A DNA stretch of 18,342 nt from Acidobacteriaceae bacterium (GTDB lineage Bacteria > Acidobacteriota > Terriglobia > Terriglobales > Acidobacteriaceae). Each line of letters starts with the position of its first letter. Position 1 is the first letter of the stretch. The translations under genes were made by a program, and so were the position numbers. This document shows, piece by piece, positions 14,140-18,342 of the stretch. The stretch spans positions 7,975 through 26,316 of the forward strand of contig PMCH01000073.1 in NCBI GenBank assembly GCA_003154055.1, in the 5' to 3' direction. Below the pieces are notes generated by a model. It was not told the DNA's origin. It searched no databases and saw only the letters and a program-made list of their open reading frames with translations.

Positions 14140-15756
14140 TCACACCCCGACCGGAAACGGCTTCGTGTGCGTCTCGGATCCTACCGACACTCCCGCGAAC
14201 CGTCCCTGGAGCAGCGACATCATTCCGGTGTACCAGTAGCCGATCACGAACAGAAGCAGGAAGGGAACCGTGATGTAGTTCTCATTATCGATGGCGTAGT
14301 ACACGGTCAGTGCGAAGTAGGTCCCCACCAGCAGCTCGAACCAGGGCACCCATCCCAGGCGCTTCCGGTACTTGGTGCTGCCGACCCTGTCTTTCTTCGA
14401 CTCGACGCGGTACTTCGGAGTGCGTACGAATGCCGTCTCTTTGCCCACCAACGCTTCGAGAACCGCGCGCGTATTGGTGATGGTCAGACCGATGCCGAGC
14501 GCCATCAAGAAGGGCAGATAAAGCAGCGCACGCGGCCAGGTTTTCGGAAAGAGCTCTTTCTGCGAAACCAGGTAAAAGCTGGAGATCGAAAACGTCGAGG
14601 CCATGAACAGGGGCAGGTCAATGTAGAGCATCTGAAACCATCCCTGGTAGAACCGAATCACCATGGCCGGAAGCAAGAGCACCGAGAGCAAGATCATCAG
14701 CGGATAGCTCAAATTGGCCGTCAAGTGGTACCACGCCTCCACCTTTACCGAGCGCGGCACATCACTGGCGAAAACCTTGGGCAGAATCTTCTTCGAAACC
14801 TGAATCAGGCCCTTGGCCCATCGCGCCTGCTGAGTTTTGAAAGCGGTCATCTCCACCGGCAGTTCCGCGGGACACTCCACATCCTGCAGGTAAAGGAACT
14901 TCCAGCCCTTCAACTGGGCGCGGTACGAGAGGTCGGTGTCTTCGGTCAGGGTGTCGTGTTGCCAGCCGCCGGCCTCGTCGATGGCGACTCGGCGCCACAT
15001 GCCAGCCGTGCCGTTGAAGTTGAAAAAAACGCCGCTCCGTGCCCGTCCGGAGTGCTCCAGTACGAAGTGGCCGTCGAGCAGGATGGCCTCAACTTCGGTC
15101 AGGAAGGAATAGCTGCGGTTGATGTGCGTCCAGCGCGTCTGCACCATCCCGACCTTCGGATCGGTGAAATGATGGATGCACTTCAGCAGAAAGTCCGCTG
15201 GCGGAACAAAGTCGGCGTCGAAAATGGCAACGAACTCTCCCTTCGCCGTTTTCAACCCCTCGGCGAGCGCTCCCGCCTTGTAACCCTCGCGGTTATCGCG
15301 GTGATGATAAGTGACCGGATGCCCAAGGCTTGCGTACCGCTCCACCAGGATGCGGGCGACTTCCACGGTTTCGTCGGTCGAATCATCCAGCAACTGGATG
15401 TCGAGTTTTTCCCGGGGATAATCCAGCCTGCAGACCGCGTCCAGCAGGCGGTCCACCACGTACTGCTCATTGAAAATCGGCAGCTGAACCGTAACGCGCG
15501 GCAAGTCCTCGAAGCGGGCTGCCGGTTCCGTAGTCTTGTTCTTCTTGTGCTTGTAATAAAGATAAACCAGCCAGTAGCGGTGCGCTCCGTAGGCCGCCAG
15601 AATGACCAGCACAATGAAATACGGAATCAGCAACGCCAGGTCGAAGGCGTTGATCTGGTACAGGCCCTGAAAAGTCTTGTCCAGAAAGTGCTGCCGGATG
15701 TAGGGCAACACGCCCTTGGGGGCCAGCACCGCGCAGAAAATGAAGAGGGGAGTCAT
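14140..15756 (-). CDS. Family 2 glycosyltransferase, cellulose-synthase/CslA-like
   Basis: Predicted 538-residue inner-membrane processive beta-glycosyltransferase. One membrane helix at about 40-66 precedes the cytoplasmic GT-A domain. That domain carries PIFNE (93-97), DDSTD (124-128), DADF (180-183), the catalytic-base TEDTD (271-275) and QQARW (309-313), which together are the D,D,D,QxxRW set of cellulose-synthase-like enzymes. About five helices follow (352-370, 378-397, 410-430, 469-488, 494-516). There is no PilZ domain, unlike BcsA. The sugar polymer is unknown; glucan or mannan synthesis is plausible for this family. The ATG at 15756 lacks a clear ribosome binding site. The upstream same-strand gene is a secreted repeat protein, with a heptad repeat tract in the 107-base gap. 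Confidence 0.9.
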   Translation of the reverse strand: MTPLFIFCAVLAPKGVLPYIRQHFLDKTFQGLYQINAFDLALLIPYFIVLVILAAYGAHRYWLVYLYYKHKKNKTTEPAARFEDLPRVTVQLPIFNEQYVVDRLLDAVCRLDYPREKLDIQLLDDSTDETVEVARILVERYASLGHPVTYHHRDNREGYKAGALAEGLKTAKGEFVAIFDADFVPPADFLLKCIHHFTDPKVGMVQTRWTHINRSYSFLTEVEAILLDGHFVLEHSGRARSGVFFNFNGTAGMWRRVAIDEAGGWQHDTLTEDTDLSYRAQLKGWKFLYLQDVECPAELPVEMTAFKTQQARWAKGLIQVSKKILPKVFASDVPRSVKVEAWYHLTANLSYPLMILLSVLLLPAMVIRFYQGWFQMLYIDLPLFMASTFSISSFYLVSQKELFPKTWPRALLYLPFLMALGIGLTITNTRAVLEALVGKETAFVRTPKYRVESKKDRVGSTKYRKRLGWVPWFELLVGTYFALTVYYAIDNENYITVPFLLLFVIGYWYTGMMSLLQGRFAGVSVGSETHTKPFPVGV

Positions 15757-15825
15757 GCGCTCGAAGAGAGATCATTGTACCCGATAGCCCGCAGCGGGTT
15801 TCCGGCACCAGCGTGGCTTGGAAGT

Positions 15826-15860
15826 TCCTGCCACCTGACACTCGTGACCTGTCACCTGGT
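15826..15860 (-). repeat. Degenerate heptanucleotide tandem repeat (5 units)
   Basis: Read on the plus strand the units are TCCTGCC, ACCTGAC, ACTCGTG, ACCTGTC and ACCTGGT, starting at 15826, 15833, 15840, 15847 and 15854. Four of the five keep CCTG in phase. Units three to four also form the palindrome GTGAC-CT-GTCAC (15844-15855). The tract fills the end of the gap between the secreted-protein stop codon and the glycosyltransferase. Confidence 0.5.
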
Positions 15861-15863
15861 GTT

Positions 15864-17519
15864 CTACTGCCAATCTTCCGAAACCGGCGCGGGCTTCAGT
15901 TCGATTTTCTGCCGTGAGCCTTCTTCCACCTTCAGCGCGGTTCCATTGCTTTCCTGCGACTTGAGAAACTCGGCGTCATAGTAGGCCCCGTCTTCCAGAT
16001 CCTGCCAGGCAAACACGGTGTAGCTCCCCGGTGCCAGACCATGAATCACGAAATGGCCGTTCTGGTCGGTCGTGCCGACACCAAAGCGTTGCCGAATTTT
16101 CTGATACTTCTCTTCAGGTACGGCGACCACGCTTGCGTTAGCGACTGGCTGGTCTTGGTCGATAACCGCCCCTTCCAAAACTCCACCTTTCGAATTCATC
16201 ACCAGTTCGACCGACGCCGGCCCAGCCACCTTGAATCCCGCGCTGGCGTCGACACTGCCGAGGGCAACCGATTTGAGGAAGCCGTCTTTTCCCTCGCCAC
16301 CGTTCACTTGCGCGATGTAACGTCCGGGAATGACGCCCGTCCACTGGAAACTGCCGAACCGGTCGACCCGTGCGACCGGACCGCTTCCGGGCACAAACGT
16401 CATGCTCATTCCGCCAGTCTCAATGTCGTCGACACTTTGCAGGTACACCGTGTACGGCGTGAGGTCAGCCAGAGGCTGTCCTTCAAACCGGAGATGCCCC
16501 GAGAGAGTGAATGGTCGCACCGGGACCAGTTTGACCCCTTCCACGTCGGCTGCGACCACGGCGATATTCAGGCGCGCAGTGAGTAGTTCGCCTTCCGAGC
16601 CCGAATAAGCGGTGATCCAGTAAGATCCGGGCGCCACTCCCCGCATCTCGAACTGTCCGTCCTCGGCGACATCCGCTGCGTTCATGGTGAGCGTATTCAC
16701 TCCCCGCGATATCAGCTGCACCATCGGTTTCTGCCGGGCTGGAATGCCGGTCACAATCCCGCGAATGCGATAGGTCCGGGCGGGAACGATGGTGAAATTT
16801 ACTGGCATTTCATCGCCCGCCCGCAGCGTGATGGCGGAGGCCTGAGTGGCATCCGTCGTCCCGGGATAATAGGTAGTCAGGTAACTCGTATCAGGCTTGC
16901 TCTCCAAGTCCGGCGAGCCCTTGGCGGGATGTCCGAGATTGGCAAAATCAGGTGCGGGGGCGATTGAGATGAAGTACTGTCCCGGGAACAGTCCCGAGAT
17001 GCGGTACTCCCCCAGGTCGTTGGTGCGTTCGCCCCCAAGTGCTTCGGCATCGGTCGCTTTACCCGGCTTTTTTCTTCCCAAAGAAACGCCGAAGTTGGGC
17101 AGCGGGTCGCCGTCCTCATCCACGACTCGCCCGGTGATCACCGCCATCGGCAGCATGCGTAGCAGAAGATCCTTCATCTCCTGTCCCGCACGGACATCAA
17201 GAACGCTCGTCTCGATTCGGTGATTGCGCTCGTTGATCTGAATGAAACCGGTTCGTTCGAGGAAGAGGCGGTAGCGCCCCGGTTGAACGTTTTCTATGTT
17301 GAACCGGCCGTCGGGGGCGGTCGTTGTGGTGTAGTTTCCGGCCTTGGCCTGGTCCTCAGCGATCAGTTGCAGCAGGACTTTCTTGAGAGGCTGGCTGCCC
17401 GGTTCCTTTACGATCGTGCCTGCGATGGAAGCGGCATTGGCCGGGCGGTTCGGTTCCTGCGCTCTCGTCAACGAAAGAAGGCTGAGAAGACAAAAGACAA
17501 AGCTGAGAGAGCGTTTCAT
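15864..17519 (-). CDS. Secreted protein of five carboxypeptidase-regulatory-like repeats
   Basis: Predicted 551-residue exported protein. MKRS followed by the hydrophobic FVFCLLSLLSL and a TRA-Q cleavage site form a Sec signal peptide. The mature part holds five beta-sandwich repeats of the CarboxypepD_reg/prealbumin-like type. Each runs from a GxV/GxI strand to a DG-x-F...PG-x-Y hairpin; PGRY, PGQY, PGSY, PGRY and PGSY occur at about 80, 179, 297, 398 and 497. No TonB plug or beta-barrel, catalytic domain or membrane anchor is visible, so it may be a periplasmic or surface-adhesive scaffold. The ATG at 17519 gives a better signal peptide n-region than the in-frame ATG at 17531; GGAG lies very close upstream. 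It follows mqnC by about 50 bases. The function is unknown. Confidence 0.82.
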   Translation of the reverse strand: MKRSLSFVFCLLSLLSLTRAQEPNRPANAASIAGTIVKEPGSQPLKKVLLQLIAEDQAKAGNYTTTTAPDGRFNIENVQPGRYRLFLERTGFIQINERNHRIETSVLDVRAGQEMKDLLLRMLPMAVITGRVVDEDGDPLPNFGVSLGRKKPGKATDAEALGGERTNDLGEYRISGLFPGQYFISIAPAPDFANLGHPAKGSPDLESKPDTSYLTTYYPGTTDATQASAITLRAGDEMPVNFTIVPARTYRIRGIVTGIPARQKPMVQLISRGVNTLTMNAADVAEDGQFEMRGVAPGSYWITAYSGSEGELLTARLNIAVVAADVEGVKLVPVRPFTLSGHLRFEGQPLADLTPYTVYLQSVDDIETGGMSMTFVPGSGPVARVDRFGSFQWTGVIPGRYIAQVNGGEGKDGFLKSVALGSVDASAGFKVAGPASVELVMNSKGGVLEGAVIDQDQPVANASVVAVPEEKYQKIRQRFGVGTTDQNGHFVIHGLAPGSYTVFAWQDLEDGAYYDAEFLKSQESNGTALKVEEGSRQKIELKPAPVSEDWQ

Positions 17520-17568
17520 AGCTCCGATCATCAGCCGTTGGGGCGCGGCTTGTAGGTCTTTCCGAAAC

Positions 17569-18342
17569 TCAATTCAGGAAGTACGTCCGGTACAAAGTGT
17601 CGCGTTGCGCGGGCCGGAACCCCGCATCCCGTATGATGCGCCGCAACTCTTCTTCCGTTGTGCAGTTGGTGACGCCCGCGGCCCGGACTACATTTTCTTC
17701 CAGCATTACGGAGCCAACGTCGTTCCCGCCGAAGCGCAAGCCCATCTGGCAAACCTTCAATCCCTGCGTGACCCAACTGGATTGCACATTCAGGAAGTTC
17801 GAAAGGTACAGGCGCGAGATCGCCAGGACTTTGAGGTACTCGACCGCCGTGGCCTCATCCCATCGGCGTCCGCCGAGCGCGGTGTTGGCCGGTTGGAAGC
17901 TCCACGGGATGAAAGCCGTAAACCCGCCTGTTTCTTCCTGCAACCGGTAGACGGCCTCCAGGTGATTCACTCGGTGCTCGAACGACTCACCCACGCCAAA
18001 CATCATGGTGGCCGTGGTGCGCATGCCGAGCTGGTGGGCGGTTCGATGAACCAGCAGCCAGTCGTCAGTCAGGCACTTCAGGCGAGCGATTTTGTGGCGC
18101 ACTTCGTCGTCCAGAATCTCCGCTCCGCCGCCCGGGATCGAATCGAGCCCGGCGTCGCGCAACCGGGCAATCGTGTCGCGCACGTTCAGCTCGCTGTATT
18201 CCGCGATTGCCAGGACTTCCGAAGCGGAGTAACAATGCAGATGAATCTTCGGGAAACGTTGCTTGATGCCCCGCAGCATCCGCTCGTGCCAGTCAATCTT
18301 GAGATCGGGATGCAGGCCGCCCTGCATCAACACGCCGGTGCC
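17569..18342 (-). CDS. mqnC: Cyclic dehypoxanthine futalosine synthase, 5' part missing
   Basis: C-terminal 257 residues of a radical-SAM enzyme of the futalosine menaquinone pathway. MqnC cyclises dehypoxanthine futalosine. Visible signatures are TGVLMQGGLHPD at the window edge, HCYSASEVLAIAE, GLDSIPGGGAEIL, TTATMMFGVGES and FIPWSFQPANTAL, ending shortly after the PAQRDTLYRTYFLN tail. The CxxxCxxC cluster lies upstream, outside the window, so its presence cannot be checked. The open frame continues through base 18342 without a stop, so the gene is cut by the window and not broken. The related paralogue MqnE is the main alternative, but the GLDSIPGGGAEIL and FIPWSFQPANTAL blocks favour MqnC. 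Confidence 0.9.
   Translation of the reverse strand, partial: GTGVLMQGGLHPDLKIDWHERMLRGIKQRFPKIHLHCYSASEVLAIAEYSELNVRDTIARLRDAGLDSIPGGGAEILDDEVRHKIARLKCLTDDWLLVHRTAHQLGMRTTATMMFGVGESFEHRVNHLEAVYRLQEETGGFTAFIPWSFQPANTALGGRRWDEATAVEYLKVLAISRLYLSNFLNVQSSWVTQGLKVCQMGLRFGGNDVGSVMLEENVVRAAGVTNCTTEEELRRIIRDAGFRPAQRDTLYRTYFLN

Noticed and set aside
14098..15981. Very long open frame on the plus strand opposite the glycosyltransferase gene
   Set aside because: It mirrors a well-conserved gene on the other strand, reads as His/Gln/Arg-rich translation without domains, and has no supported start. It is an antisense by-product of GC-rich codon use.
17569..18342. MqnC as a truncated pseudogene starting at 18333
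   Set aside because: The frame stays open to the window edge and the residues there match the family interior, so it is cut by the window.

Overview
The window looks like chromosomal DNA from a GC-rich (roughly 60%), Gram-negative-type heterotrophic soil bacterium. Acidobacteriota (Terriglobia/Koribacter-like) is my best guess. The reasons are a fused transaldolase-glucose-6-phosphate isomerase, a futalosine-pathway menaquinone gene (mqnC), a secreted protein built of carboxypeptidase-regulatory-like repeats, a membrane-embedded spermidine-synthase-like protein and stand-alone small LuxR-type HTH proteins. This taxonomic call is inference from gene content; no rRNA or other marker gene is present.

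Layout. (1) 1-1408, plus strand: two tiny overlapping LuxR/GerE-type HTH genes, a likely terminator, a 360-base gap and a small protein of unknown function with a CxxC/His cluster. (2) 1409-1592: a convergent gap holding two copies of a palindromic REP-like unit in inverted orientation, one just behind the stop codon of each flanking gene. (3) 10139-1593, minus strand: a five-gene pentose phosphate operon in the order tkt, tal-pgi, gnd, zwf, pgl. (4) 11593-10349, minus strand: a GAF + HD-GYP protein. (5) 11754-14123, plus strand: a large membrane protein with a central spermidine-synthase-like domain, divergent from the HD-GYP gene. (6) 18342-14140, minus strand: mqnC (5' end cut by the window edge), a secreted repeat protein and a cellulose-synthase-like family 2 glycosyltransferase, with a degenerate heptanucleotide tandem repeat between the last two.

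How the genes work together. The minus-strand operon encodes the oxidative pentose phosphate branch (Zwf, Pgl, Gnd) and the carbon-rearranging branch (Tkt, Tal). The PGI half of the fusion turns the fructose-6-phosphate made by Tkt and Tal back into glucose-6-phosphate for Zwf. Only the ribulose-5-phosphate epimerase and isomerase are missing from an otherwise cyclic pathway. Gnd is the short form with an acidic residue at the cofactor-discriminating position, which suggests it makes NADH.

No phage, IS element, CRISPR array, tRNA or rRNA was seen. The most unusual signals are a nine-adenine slippery run in the linker of the Tal-PGI fusion with a stop right behind it in the -1 frame, paired hairpins in the tal-pgi/gnd spacer, the inverted REP-like pair, the heptad repeat, the overlapping HTH pair, and a spermidine-synthase-like domain that lacks the catalytic aspartate.
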